From Diplocarpon mali (lineage: Eukaryota; Ascomycota; Leotiomycetes; Helotiales; Drepanopezizaceae): a stretch of DNA of 64,000 nucleotides. The translations under genes and the position numbers were made by a program. The stretch lies in contig JAENRP010000078.1 in NCBI GenBank assembly GCA_024741835.1, forward strand, positions 104,810 through 168,809, given 5' to 3'. The notes under the pieces were generated by a model, which saw nothing but the letters and a program-made list of their open reading frames with translations, searched no databases and was not told where the DNA came from. Shown piece by piece: positions 47,197 through 59,491 of the stretch (position 1 is the stretch's first letter; every line of letters begins with the position of its first letter).

Positions 47197-49093
47197 TTAA
47201 TAATCGCAATGCGAATACCACTGCGACTTAGTCAGTAGTCTTCCTCAGTGTAAAGATCGAATGCGATAGCTAAAGAGACTTGGCAGATAGCGAGGAGTAG
47301 ACTTACATCACTGAAGTACTTACACACGAATGGTGCTTTACAGCGTGTGTCTCCGCTCCAACCGTTACCGGCGCACTGGCTCCACTAGAAGAGTCAGTCA
47401 TGCACAGACAAGACGGATATCAATCGTCAAGCTAAAATCAGAAGATGATCAAAATGAAAGTCTTAAAACCACCACTTACCTGGTTGACCGTTCCAGATGA
47501 ATCAACGGGTGTAGCCTTAGCCGGCGCTGGCTCCTCAGTTTTGACAGGATCTTGAGTTCTGACAGTCTTGACGTCCTCGGCCACTCGAGGAGTCAAGGTC
47601 GGCCTCGGTGCCTTCGATTTCTTCGTGACCAAAGTAGTCGGCTTTTTGACTGAAGAATTTGGCTTGACCGAAGGTACGACAACGACTGTAGGAACTCTCG
47701 ACGCTGGTGGAGAAGGAGTTGGCTTGACCGAAGGGCGGACCACGACAGTAGGAGCTATCGACTTGGGGGTCGAGGGGGTCGGCTTGACCGAAGGGATAAC
47801 AACGACTGTGGTGAAAATCGGTGCTGGGGGCGAGGAAGTCAACTTGGCGGCGGGAGATACAGCAACGACAGGATTTACAGCCAGCGCTGGGTATGTTGCA
47901 ACTGGCTTGTCTGGTCCTTGCAACGCCGTCACCAATCGTTCGAGAATCTCACGATTGGCGTACATCTGCGTCATATCCCAGAGCATCGCACCACCAAAGC
48001 TGGGCAATGTCTTTACCTGCTCTATGACTTCGGCGAGCACGTTGCCGGGGACATAAGAACCAACGCCTCCTGCGTTGACATTTCCCAGAGCGCCGAGGAG
48101 GATCCTGATATTTGGGTTCTTGGATCCTTTCTTGGCCCATTTGTCCCAGACAGCGAAGTTGAACTTGCTCTTATCCCCACCCGGAAGGAAGTTCTTGACA
48201 CCACAGTCGTTGTTGTAGAATTGAATCGAGATGAAGTCAAATTCAACCTCATTCAACATATCGCCGACGTTTGCATCTGGGAAGACGCATTGTGGAGCAG
48301 CCGACAACAGATACTTCTTCCCAGACTTCTTGGTCGAGACCTCCATCAGACGTCGAAGTTCCCTCGCAAAATCGACACCGTGAGCCATGTGACTCTCGTT
48401 GTCGAAGTCAAACCCGTCGACGACCGCAGATCCGAATGGCCGACTCCCAGCAGCAGCAGCGGTAGGTGGGCCGACCATAGCCCAAACGTTTCTGGCAGCT
48501 GCAACTGCGGAAGCTTGGTCGGCAAAGCCGCCCTCGTTATACGTTGCTCCCCCAATCGAGAGCATGACCGTCTTGCCGTATTTTCCTTGACACTCCTTGA
48601 TATCGGCCCTGGATCGTGTCAGAAAGCCCAGTTTCTGCATCAGATGGTTTCCGCGTCACCTACTCAAGGGTGTCAAGTCCCAGGTTGGCAAAATTAAAGC
48701 TGGGTACCCGCACCTGGGTCATGAAAGACACCGGAATTATCTGGGCATGGACCGTCAGCAAGGCACTGACGTTTAACTAGCAGCGGATGTGGCAATTGAG
48801 GCCTCACATTAAATTCGGTGTCTATCTCAAGTCAGTCAAGTGATTTAGTGACGGTCAGGCATGCTTACTTTTGCAATAATGAGCCAGTCTCTGCTGGGCC
48901 ATATCGCCAGATGCAACGCCATAGGAGTTTTGTCCTGGAATGGTCAATACGCATTGAGAGAAGCACGTGGATTTTACCCACCCCAGTAAACGGCGAGGTT
49001 CTTCGCAGAAGCGGCCGTGAACCCTGCCATTGCTGACGAGGCGAGAGAAAGGATGGCAACTCCCAGGAAGACAGCAGAAGATGAGAAAAGCAT
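47197..49093 (-). CDS. Secreted GH18 chitinase with C-terminal CBM1
   Basis: Seven exons (49093-48982, 48934-48869, 48821-48808, 48740-48664, 48608-47480, 47384-47307, 47220-47197) give 499 aa. Residues 1-23 are a signal peptide ending SSAMA. The GH18 class III barrel spans about 28-320, with SIGGAT and the catalytic DGFDFDNE (Asp154, Asp157, Asp159, acid Glu161). A Pro/Ser/Thr/Val-rich linker (about 325-466) holds three 20-residue repeats around PSVKPTPS. CBM1 is at 467-499 with four Cys and Trp467 (WSQC...NGW). It should hydrolyse chitin outside the cell or in the wall, anchored to chitin or cellulose by CBM1. Exon 3 is only 14 nt; the reading CK-NTEF-N-IIPVSF matches chitinase relatives. 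The exon 4/5 join is the least certain. Confidence 0.9.
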
Positions 49094-52000
49094 ACTGAGT
49101 GATTAAAAAGTATATGTTTTAATATATGGCGATGAAGGCTTGGGATTGTAAGATGTGTGATGAAGATGCGTGATGAAAATGTGTGAAGAAGGCAAGTACT
49201 TCGAGAGGAATTTATACTTCTTGCAAAGACTGTTGGGAAGCTATATGTCACGGACTGTGGAGTGGAGAAGGAGCAAAAGAAACTCGAGTGTCGTAACTGA
49301 GATCTCAGAGCTCTGGCAGCTGGTGCGCGATTGCCGTTGTGTTGGGGAGCTTAGAGCAGTCGCAAGAGCAACTTTCGTCGGGCAGGCTCGACGGTACAAA
49401 TAGCTTGGGGCTTAGGTTTGGTAATAGTGTGTTTCCGGAAGCCCAAGGAACAATACAGGTCTACGCTAAGGGAGGAACCAGTCCCACGCGCAGATAGATG
49501 TCAGAAATTACAGGTCTTTCTAGAACGAGGTCTGGCCGGAGTAAGCAAAGCCCAAAGACATTTCTTCATTCTTGTCGCGGAATGATCGTTTCCCCCCCTG
49601 GAATGTGCCGTAAGACATCCACTTCAAATATCTCCGTGTTGTCCATACTACGACCTAGCTTGTAGCAGCAACGTAATCTCTCCACTCAATAGGTGATGGC
49701 ATGAGTACCTGGCTGACGCAAAATATCTGAATATCAATGGTTAAGTAGAGGTTTCTACGTAACTTTTCATCTCGACTTGGCTCAGCGCTTGGAACCCACG
49801 GTTGAATCTGCTCTGATTAGCGTCATTTCGAAGCCAAGCTAAGAATCCGTTACGGATTAGTTATTTCCATTAGGTATAATATACGGGGTCTGGCCAAGCT
49901 ACGCCACGAAACACCAGACGGCCTTCATAAACTTATGTTTAGTGGCAGACCAGGCAAATCGTGACGGAATGCGGGTCAACCCGTCACTTGACGTCTGGCA
50001 GCCTATCAGCTTCTCGCAATGAACAGATGCAAATAGGTGCCTTGGGTAGTGGATGAGTTCGCGTAGGAAAAGAAGAAGCGGGGCTCAACAGATGACTTAA
50101 TGCTTCTGCCCTAAAATTCGAGATTGGGATTCCGTGCGCGTGTACAACCGAGAGAGTCAGCTCAACAGATATATTGGAAGCTCCATCTCACAAGGTGCCA
50201 GAATGATGGCATGAAGGAGGGAACATTGACGGAAAACATTGGGGCGCCGGGGAAACACGTCGGCTATACGGCCAATCCAAAGGCGCTCGCTTACCTCTCA
50301 AAAAGGGGCTTCGCCACGCTGCCATCGCTACAGAATCTTCCCTTGCATCTTGAGATCTATCTACAAGCTCTCAAACATGCATGGCGATTATGCCGCCATG
50401 CTTGGTCGGTTTTCGCATCTCGAGTTTATCACTGGTAACCAGCTCCTGCAGCTTTAATTCTCGGAACAACCCATGTCGGTAGAGTTCAGAACCGGGAACG
50501 ATCTCCGGAGCTCATGTTAGAATCAGAATGCAAGTCCGATGCTTCAGAACCAGGATTTTCGCAGCCTATCCTACCATTTACCTCCTCTACAAGGACACCA
50601 GATTCAAGTACCTCGCCGCGTCTCTCCAGATAACATTTTTCAAGACCTCATTGAGAACCTTGCAGGAATCGGAGACATCCTCAAAACTTTGCCCTTCAGA
50701 GCCTCTTGCCACACTTCTCAGCGCCATCAACTACTTGTTTTTCATCCATCGTGTCCCTACAGGACAAAGCTAATACTTAGGATCCGAATCGATATCGGCT
50801 CCTTTCACAGCCAACTGTCACTCAGTCATCCCATTTCAGTTCATATCTGCGTACGCAAGCGCTTCGAAAACATCAGAAGCAGCGACAGTAGTGGGACTTT
50901 GATGTGGAATTCTGCAAGTTTATGATACAGGTACAGCTGCGTGGCGATGAAACATGACGGATCAAGTGCAGCACAATCACTATAGTGCATATCTGGAGAT
51001 TCCTGCTTATCTCTAGCAAGATGGAAGAGGTGTTGCTCTGCGAGGTAGACACAGTAGATCAGGTTACTGGTAATATCTTCCCCAAGACGCTTCTGATTAG
51101 AAATGCTCTGAGTTAAATTGAGAACCCCGGGAGACCTAAATTATTCGGATTTGACAAACTGTAACAAACCAGGTGAAACATGAGTGCATTGAAAAACCAT
51201 AGCTGCAGCTACCTGCATAGCCCTGCAGTAATTTTTAGGGGGCAGCTGAGCTACCGACACCGACCTAATGACTTCAGGTTCTACATTGGCTCAAGCTAAT
51301 GTAAGTAATCAGCGAAATTTAGCTAGTCCTGCTATTAGATAACAAAAGGGCTATGCTGGATTGTGGAAAATATGCACCCTTGTCAGAGGGTCATTGCTGA
51401 AGTCCAAGACAGATAATTGAATCTCCCTGCATAATCTTGCAATGGACACGCTCAAGGACCTTTTTTCCCCTGATTAATTAACTGGTGGTGAGTGACAATC
51501 GAAGGACGTAGATTTAAGGTTCTGAGGAGTGTGGAGAGATGAGATATTCATTGCGCTTTCTACTTGTTTTATTCTGCCGCATACCACTGCTTAGTATAGG
51601 CGGTGTGGAAGATCTCCACTGGTTGCCACAGTAGTAGCCACAATTTTTGGGATTCGAATTAGATGATATAAGGCCACAAGGCATTCTAATACCCAGCTTC
51701 CCCCTATCCTCAGGCGTATCTGCTACTTCAATAAGCGAGAATCTCGCTTTAGAATGTTAGCCTCATACTATTAAAATGTCGGATTTTTAAAGGTAAGCTA
51801 TTTGCATTAACATAGACAATCACTTGTGTATCCTAAGTGTATCACCCAACCCTGCTTTGTTCTATCATGAACAGTGCTTTTAAATGATTTTGGACTCCTC
51901 CAAGTCAGCTCGCAAAAGCAGCGTCGGTGATTTTGTAGGCAATATATATGTGTACCTAGCTTAGGTATGGCATCATGTCATTTTAATCGATTTCGGCCCT

Positions 52001-53385
52001 TTGTATTGATTAATTTAACTTAAGAAAGCTATCGCAGAATCGGCTTACGGTTTTTCTCAAGTACAGTGGATCGGTTTTCATCTCGCTCTCAGAATTTGAC
52101 TATCAGAGAATATTTCTTCTTCTCCCGGTAGGAAAATAATACTATTCTGTGGGTTTTTCGACGAATCGCCCTCGGGGAACAAGGGAGTACTCCGTCGCAG
52201 GCCTAACAGCACCACAAGAAATCACATTTAACGATGCAAACACACTTCATACTGTCTTGAAACCATTCTGATATGGTATTTCCTTGGCCTGCAACGAGGT
52301 TATTGGGAAAAGAGCTGCAATCAGCTTCTAAACTCGCCTTTGACAATTGAATTTTGAAGGGGAGATCAGCCCCCGTGGTCTGATCTTCTTGATTAGGGGC
52401 TTGATAGCCAGTCCACTTCTCCCGTGCTCGGGGCTGACTCGGAGCCAGGAAAAGCGAGCAATACAGGAACGCCAGTAGTATTTTCTGATTTGGGCAAAGA
52501 AAACATTGTCAAATGGTTTTTATTAAATTTTAGCCATAAATTCGGTACAGATTCAGCGGCGATCTTCTGATAAATGAGCATGTTTTCCGTAATCAGGCGC
52601 AACACGACTGACCAAAACAAGTCGAGATGTTCTATTTTCATGGGATGCAACTAAGCACATGATTTTATCTCCGTTTCACGATTAAGACCCGGGTATCAAT
52701 TCAGTTATGGGTTGCGAGATACTCAAACTTCATGTAAAGCCGATGATACTTTGGAACTATAATGCTTTCTTTCTTAGAACGCCCGCTCCCCCAGCTCTTA
52801 GCGAGCCGGAAAAAACAGAGAGGTGGTTCGGCTGTCAAATTTTAAACCTTCACAGCTCACAAACTCCACCTCTTTCTGTTCAATACCAATCGAGACTGCT
52901 CTCCAAATGCCGTCCTGACCTCTGAAATTTGAGATCAAGCAACAAGTTTCCCATCAACTCTGAATTTTGGCTTTAATTGTTCCGATAGCCCTTCCCTCTC
53001 ACGCCAGTTATCGGATTCCTATGAGTCGAGTAGGGACTGATTTCCATTATGCTAGGTGAGGTCACCTCGCGGCACGCTGGGTACTCTGCCGTCTAAGTCA
53101 AAGACGATTTTTTTTTCCAACACACAAATCACATAAGGCACAGGAAGTTTTTCAGAAATTTGTTCATACCATGCTTGAATTCAGGCTAAAAGAGTGTCTT
53201 GAAAAAAGATAGCAACGCTCTAGACCCCGCCTAGGACACGATTTGTTGAAAATCATCGTCTTGCCTCCCTTTTCCATCATTGCACTTTTATGAACCTTCT
53301 CGCAAGCCAAACCCCGAACCCGTTCTCTACCCAGCGCCTAAAGCCCAAGAAAAACAACCCACGGTGAAACAGGAGAATCTGTGAT
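49094..53385. other. 4.3-kb gene-poor stretch
   Basis: No gene is supported. Between 50120 and 50930 several plus-strand frames (104, 81 and 128 codons) follow one another in different phases, with codon use better than background. They could be a decayed gene, but no domain is recognised. From about 50950 to 53300 the sequence is AT-rich with no long frame. No solo LTR with target duplication was found here. Confidence 0.5.
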
Positions 53386-53835
53386 CTAGTAAGATCTGCA
53401 CTCAAGAATACCCTTGTCGTAATTGGCATAGGCAGCGGCATCGCAGGCTAGAAAGCCTGTGGCGGCAAGGACAGCACCTGCTCCGCCGGAAACGACACCA
53501 ACACCGAGGGCTGCTACACCACATCCCATCACTTCGCTCACGGCTAGGATCACCAAGTCGTCCATGCAGCGATCGCAGTTGGTGGTAGGAGTCTTTTCGC
53601 ATTTGCGCTCGCTGGCTTCTGTCAAACGTCTACCGCGGACCTTTCCAACAGACTCGGAACGAGCCACGGTGAGATATTCCTCGACAATTTCAATCCCTTC
53701 CATGACCAACAGGCTCTGGCGCTCCTGAATCTCGGCAGAACTCTTGATGACAATATCTGATCTGGAATCAGGGCCGACTGCTGATACCAGGGTGAGAGTC
53801 GAAAGGAAGGCCGCGGCGATAGTAGAGAATTGCAT
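53386..53835 (-). CDS. Small secreted cysteine-containing protein
   Basis: Intronless, 149 aa. Residues 1-19 form a typical signal peptide (n-region MQFST, hydrophobic core, SA before the cut). A 50-residue charged segment follows, then GRR at 68-70, a possible Kex2-type processing site. The remaining part has six Cys at 79, 87, 90, 105, 131 and 146. A Gly/Ala/Val-rich hydrophobic run lies between the fourth and fifth (about 104-131). Even cysteine number, size and secretion signal fit fungal effector-like or surface-active proteins, but no family is recognised. It is divergent from another secreted-protein gene 1.1 kb away. Confidence 0.8.
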   Translation of the reverse strand: MQFSTIAAAFLSTLTLVSAVGPDSRSDIVIKSSAEIQERQSLLVMEGIEIVEEYLTVARSESVGKVRGRRLTEASERKCEKTPTTNCDRCMDDLVILAVSEVMGCGVAALGVGVVSGGAGAVLAATGFLACDAAAYANYDKGILECRSY

Positions 53836-54945
53836 GTTTGTGGTGGTAGGCCAAGAAGCGAAGATGATTTGAAGATAAGCGAAGATGAACGGAGATGTTC
53901 AATTGCAGAGCAATGAGTGAGAAGAGTGGAATGAGCGACTGCGTAGGTGGTAGAGCGAAGTGGTAAAGAGTGTGATAGACAAGTGTCCGAGGATGGGGAT
54001 GAGATTTTCCGGAGAGCAGAGAAGCGGTCCTTATGTATTGGACCGAGGAGAATCAAGGCATAAGGTATCTTTAGAGAACTTGCGTTACCTAGCTACGCTA
54101 TGGCTCGTCAAAATTGAGAAATTGCGATACGTCGAGGCAGCGTGAAACTTGAGGCGTTCGCATACATAGCAGGAGAGTATTCAAAATAGCTTTTTCGAAG
54201 AATTGGGGCATTGCCAATACTGAGATTGCAATCTCGTGACATGGATGGCTTTCTTGCTTGCGAGCAATTCGCGAACATCGTGAAAGTCGCGGTGTTGGGG
54301 GCAGGGGCAAGGGAAGAAGACGCTCGTGAGCAATCTGTAAAAGCGGAAGATTCACGACTAGCGAGTCAATTACGACGCTTCACTGGGTGGGAATAGCTTG
54401 TCTCTATTTTTGACTATCTACGACTTGGAGCTTTGAGCTTTCACAAACGCCAAGTCATCGGATGATTCTCCCGGACTTGGTGACTTGTTTTGGGAAAACC
54501 TGATACAGCCGGTGCGCCTCTATTCATTTATTCCTGGAAATCTGGATTCTAGTCTCGAGGGTAGTAAGAAGCGGACTGGTAATCATCCAGTTGTTGACTC
54601 GCATCGTAGCGTTGTATACAATGTACTGAACACATTCCAAGGCTTGGATCGTTGGTGCCGGACTTAGTAGCGTATGAAGTACTCTGTTGGGGCCTCGTTT
54701 GTTTTGAATCGTGATTTCAAATTATTTTTATCCTATTCGGATGAATGTCTCCGTGACACGAGTAGCGTCTCCTATCCTATCCACTGTCCTGATCCTATAA
54801 GTAGTTGACGCTCTCCCGTGGGAGCAACATCATCCACTCACTCATTCACTCACTCATTCACTCACTCAACTCAACAACAGGCTGTCCCTATCACATTCTT
54901 TCTCAACAAACTTCATCTCAACAACAGCAATACCCATCCACGACC
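53836..54945. promoter_or_regulatory. Intergenic region between two secreted-protein genes
   Basis: This 1.1-kb divergent intergenic region serves both secreted-protein genes. TATAAG at 54796-54801 lies 145 bp before the right-hand ATG and may be its TATA box. Between it and the ATG is a CACT/CATT-type simple repeat and a CA-rich leader. Nothing comparable was fixed for the left-hand gene. Confidence 0.5.
54835..54870. repeat. TCAC/TCAT simple repeat in 5' leader
   Basis: Nine imperfect 4-bp units alternate TCAC and TCAT-like forms. They sit between the putative TATA box and the ATG of the secreted-protein gene, so they are probably transcribed as leader. Confidence 0.85.
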
Positions 54946-55406
54946 ATGTTCTCCAAGACCATCCTTATTGCTGCCTTCTTCGCTGCCACCAGTGTCCTTG
55001 CTACTTCTGGAAACGAGGCCCGCCAACTTGTCCAGCAAGTCAAGGTCTGCGGCAATGTCGGATTCGCGGACTGTGATAACATCCCTTTCAACTTCGGTCA
55101 CTGTGGTAAGTTTCCTTCGCTCACGGTTGATTCTGTACTCTCCTAACACCATTACAGTTCAGAACATCGGCCGATTGAATGACAAGGTCAGCTCTCTTGA
55201 TTCCAACGGATACCGCTGCATTTTCTACAAGTAAGTCATTGGGATAACTTCCTGCAGCTTGGGTACTAAGTATGCTTCGCAGTGACACCGGATGCCGAAA
55301 TGGCGGTGGACAGATCTCTGCCACTGGTGAGGTCGACAACATCCGAACTAGCGCCCAGAATAGCCAACAGAACGATGATATTTCGTCGTTCTTGTGCAAC
55401 ATCTAG
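54946..55406 (+). CDS. Small secreted cysteine-containing protein
   Basis: Three exons (54946-55105, 55158-55230, 55283-55406) give 118 aa. Both introns are GTAAG...CAG and keep frame. Residues 1-19 form a signal peptide (MFSKTILIAAFFAATSVLA). The mature part is about 99 residues with six Cys: VCGN, DCDN, GHC, YRC, TGC and LC near the C terminus. It has no long hydrophobic segment and is rich in N, Q, S and D. Size, cysteine number and position near repeats fit an effector-like apoplastic protein, but no family is recognised. The leader has a TATA-like element and a CACT repeat. It is not an obvious paralogue of the divergent secreted gene. Confidence 0.85.
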
Positions 55407-58400
55407 AGATCTCTAGAGCGGCTTTCTCATATCAACTTCTCGGGCTAGAGGTGGGATTCTGGGATTGTGATGCATGTTTGTGTTTGTACTTGCGTTTTTC
55501 TCCATCATGGTTGTGGGTCCGGGGGTAGGGACTGGGGGGGGGGGAAAGGAGTTTCGGTCTGTCATTACAAAAGGAACGGGATGAGTGGATTAGGTATCTA
55601 GAAACAAGATGGGGAAACCTGTTGAGAAAAACTTTTACCGACAAATTTTGCACCTAGCAGCGTTTTTCTCACGAGTGACCCAACATCCTTCTCGTAACCG
55701 ACTACAGGCGTAATCGGGCTTGGTCTTGGTCTTGTCAAGATCTTACAGGGAAGTCGGAAACTCCTCGTATGATTGATCAAAGCTCGAACTTGGAAGAGAG
55801 ATCTGCCGGTTTTCATTGCGAGGACCTCTCCTGGCGCGGGTTGTCGAATAGCCGACTGTTGACACATGTAGTACTAAAGTGAATAGGGGTAAGCGCTTAA
55901 TTTTGCCGAGCGGGCACGCGCTTCTTCGAGGTCCGTGAAGCGAGCCCACAAGGCATTCTCCTCCGCTGCTCGGCGCTTGTCAGTCTTGTCAAACGTCGGG
56001 CTAATATTCGGACGGCTGTCGGCAATTGCGATACGCGAAGGAGAGCGGTAGGACGTCTGTGCGCTCGCAGATCACAGGCAGTCAACTGAGATTCTGTCAT
56101 AGCGAGTAGCTAAAGGGTAGCCAGGCTTGTTGATCTCACTCTGACACGGGGGGTCGCAAGTTACAAAAAGGCACGGAGTTGGAAGCCTCTGGAGATTGCA
56201 GCTGCTAAGCGCTGGCTTGTTCAAAGTGACTCGTCGAAAGCTGTTGGACAGCCGCGCTGAATGCGCACGTACCTAGGTATTGAGGTGGTAGTAGCAACTG
56301 AACTCGCCCAAGGTAAGCGCTTATCTTTGCCGAGTGGGGCGAGCGCTTGTTCCTCGTTACATCTAGAGTAGCCCTATCAGAGGGAAACACCTGTTCATCT
56401 CAAGCTGCAGAAACCAGAGACCCGATGATGCCTGTCCTAGTCAAGCGTCGAGCCCCACACGCCGGTTGAATCATGTTCAAAAAGGTCGAGATACACTGGT
56501 CTGTGCGATGGGTTTTTTTTGCGAAAAGCTTCACGCTATTTTCTTGAAACGAGCTCAAGTTCGAGGCTTGCGAGATGAGTTCGAAGCTTCGCTTTGAGGA
56601 GTCAGAAGCTGGGTGGATAAGACGGTTTTTCTTTTAATGTAGGCATGTTTTGATGTTCGTCCGAGTGCGCGGAATATATAGTGAGGTGCTTAAAAACGTG
56701 GTTTGGACACCCTGGTATTATCAAAAAGCTTCTAATCAAGAGCTCTCCTGAGATATGATTACATCTCTCTAGCATAATTTACCCTGGTCGGTTTGTTATG
56801 TTTGTAACTCACCGTAGGGTCCGGGAAATCTACACATGTATATGTGTAGAAGTGCTGCCAATCTCAAATGTCAAGTGCAGAAGCAGAGTTTGAAAGCTTA
56901 TACATCTACCTGGCTTTCAAAAGTCCATCTCCGCCCTACATCAACACCAGCCTTTGCTTCAAGGCTCGTATTCGAGAGTCAAAACGTTTTCGCTATACTT
57001 TTGAGCTAATGCCGAGTTTTAGGCCTTGTTTTCCTCGCCTCTCACTTAAGCGAGCCCCTGAGTCTGGATTTTGTTCTGAGATGATGCGTTTTTCATCTAT
57101 GGAGGAAATGAGCCAAATTAAATGCTCATAAAATCAACAAGAGCTGTCCCTTAGATATCATGTATTATCTGTGCTTCTATGCTGCAGTAAGTGGGTTTGG
57201 ACGGAACTGGGAGCGCCTTTACTACCACCTCCGGCTCACGTTTGGTATGTATCTAAGCTTTATTTCATTTCCTTTGACGAGACTCTGTCGAGATCTTGTC
57301 GCATTTATTCCTGGTTCGTCGGCCGTGTTATGACTTCTCGGCCGTGGATTTCCAGTCTAATTTCCTACCCTTGCTTAAAATTCAATACTGCACCACAGCT
57401 TCGAGTGAATGAATACCTCGTCTCTGGCCTCGAGACAGCAATCGAACCCTAGAGGATTATAGTGATTTTAGATCACGTGGAGGGTTATATGTAAAGCCTT
57501 GGTATAGGCAGCATTACTTTACTCTAGATGTCTCCCTCTTCTTGTCATAAGAATGAACAACGAATACAACCAAGAACAGAATCGATTCTCTCCCTTTTAG
57601 TATGCACACCTTGTGAAAGCAACAAACCCCTATGAAAAGTTCACAAAGTTCCTACACTCGATGGAAGGGTTCGAAACATCGTCATATCGCCGCCGTGCTC
57701 TCGCGTCTCCCGGAGCCGGGATTCAAATCCATCTGTACCGGTCTTTACGGAGTGTTGGCTGCTACGACGCGTAGACTTCAAATCTTCCCCCACAGCTCTT
57801 GAATGACTCTTTAAATCTACCACTCAGTGGAACAGCGAGAAAATCCAACCATCAGCTCACAAAGTCAAATACGGCGGGCTACTCTCGTTCCCCAGATGCC
57901 TCGATTCATTGCGTCTCCGCATCATCGCCACCATACGCCCTGTCGTGCTTCGCCTGCTGCGCGTACATCCTTCGTTATTGCTGCACCGTATTGCGCAGGA
58001 TACCGAGCATGGTCTGGGGCCCTGCAAAATCCGGGATGCTTCCGAGACGCAGCGTCTCCTTGCGCGAGATCAAAGCTCGAAAGTATACCCACCCGGAGCG
58101 GCATTCCTAATCGCAGGCGAGGATGACGGCTCCGAGTGAGTGGGATTTAGAAAAGCCGGCCGGCCCTCTTCATCTTCATGGAAAGCGACTCCGATTCAGC
58201 CCGCTCTGCTGCGCGCCCCCCTGTACAAGGACTATAATTTGCCTTGAAATCTCACGTTCGACGTGTGCGGGGATTGAGGATACAAGGGCGGGGATATCTG
58301 CACCGCACTACCTGTATAGACAGAAGGTGTCGAGTCTAGGGCAGGAGATGTGCTTTGCGCATCCCGTGTAGGTCAGCCCCCGAGAGCCTGTCTTGTACCG

Positions 58401-58705
58401 GCTCCTGGCGGGGTAGCCGACTACCTCTCAGCCCGCGATCTGCTCTCTCTATAAGACTTGGATTATATACAGAGAGAGACGTTTCTTTCTCCGCTGCCGC
58501 CACGGAGAAGTTGGCTGTGGATTCAAGTGGCCCGTGTGAGGGTTGTGACCCAGGTGCAGGTGGCCTTGACCGGTAAGCGAGGCTTGGATGTAAACAGATC
58601 GTCACTCTACAAGCTGCCTTTCTTTGAGATTGTAAACCTTTCGAATGGATACTACTGGGAGGATTTGAATGCTTCAGTCATATGCAGGGGGTATTTGTGA
58701 TTGGC
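55407..58705. other. Gene-poor stretch before the satellite
   Basis: No gene is supported. A G-run lies at 55535-55544. Two copies of a 35-bp phrase with AAGCGC/GCGCTT ends occur near 55889 and 56313. Around 57640-58610 GC rises and frames open on both strands without domains. Nothing resembling a telomere-linked helicase was seen. Confidence 0.5.
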
Positions 58706-59491
58706 CATTTTCATACCAAACTAGAGCATTTTTTACTCTTTTCCCGCTAGTCAACTACTCTATAGAGAGACGACTTAATACTACGTAAAGGAGTAGAGCC
58801 CTCGAAGACTAAAGTCCAGTTAATATAATACAATTAAAGAACTTCCTAGAGTATATCCAGCTAATACAGCCCTAGCATCTAATATAATAGCCCGAGATTC
58901 TACGCATAGATCCAAACTCTATAGTTCTTAAAATACCCCCTTCTAAACCCTAAGTCCTATTCCTTAGCTATTTTCACACTAAACTAGAGCATTTTTTACT
59001 CTTTTCCCGCTAGTCAACTACTCTATAGAGAGACGACTTAATACTACGTAAAGGAGTAGAGCCCTCGAAGACTAAAGTCCAGTTAATATAACACAATTAA
59101 AGAACTTCCTAGAGTATATCCAGCTAATACAGCCCTAGCATCTAATATAATAGCCCGAGATTCTACGCATAGATCCAAACTCTATAGTTCTTAAAATACC
59201 CCCTTCTAAACCCTAAGTCCTATTCCTTAGCTATTTTCACACTAAACTAGAGCATTTTTTACTCTTTTCCCGCTAGTCAACTACTCTATAGAGAGACGAC
59301 TTAATACTACGTAAAGGAGTAGAGCCCTCGAAGACTAAAGTCCAGTTAATATAACACAACTAAGAACTTCCTAGAGTATATCTAGCTAATATAGCCCTAG
59401 CATCTAATATAATAGCCCAAGATTCCACGCATAGATCCAAACTCTATAGTTCCTAAAACACCCCCTTCTAAACCCCGAGTCCCATTCCTTC
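58706..59491. repeat. 263-bp tandem satellite, three copies
   Basis: The phrase CTAGAGCATTTTTTACTC occurs at 58721, 58984 and 59247, exactly 263 bp apart, and the whole unit repeats between. Copies 1 and 2 are almost identical. Copy 3 differs by scattered transitions and a one-base loss in an A-run. The unit is AT-rich with no open frame. It lies 1.3 kb from the TTAGGG tract, consistent with a subtelomeric satellite. Confidence 0.95.

Noticed and set aside
57641..57800. tRNA-like strings (TTCGAAACC- and TTCAAATCC-type T-loop motifs)
   Set aside because: No matching A box, anticodon arm or acceptor pairing could be built around either string.
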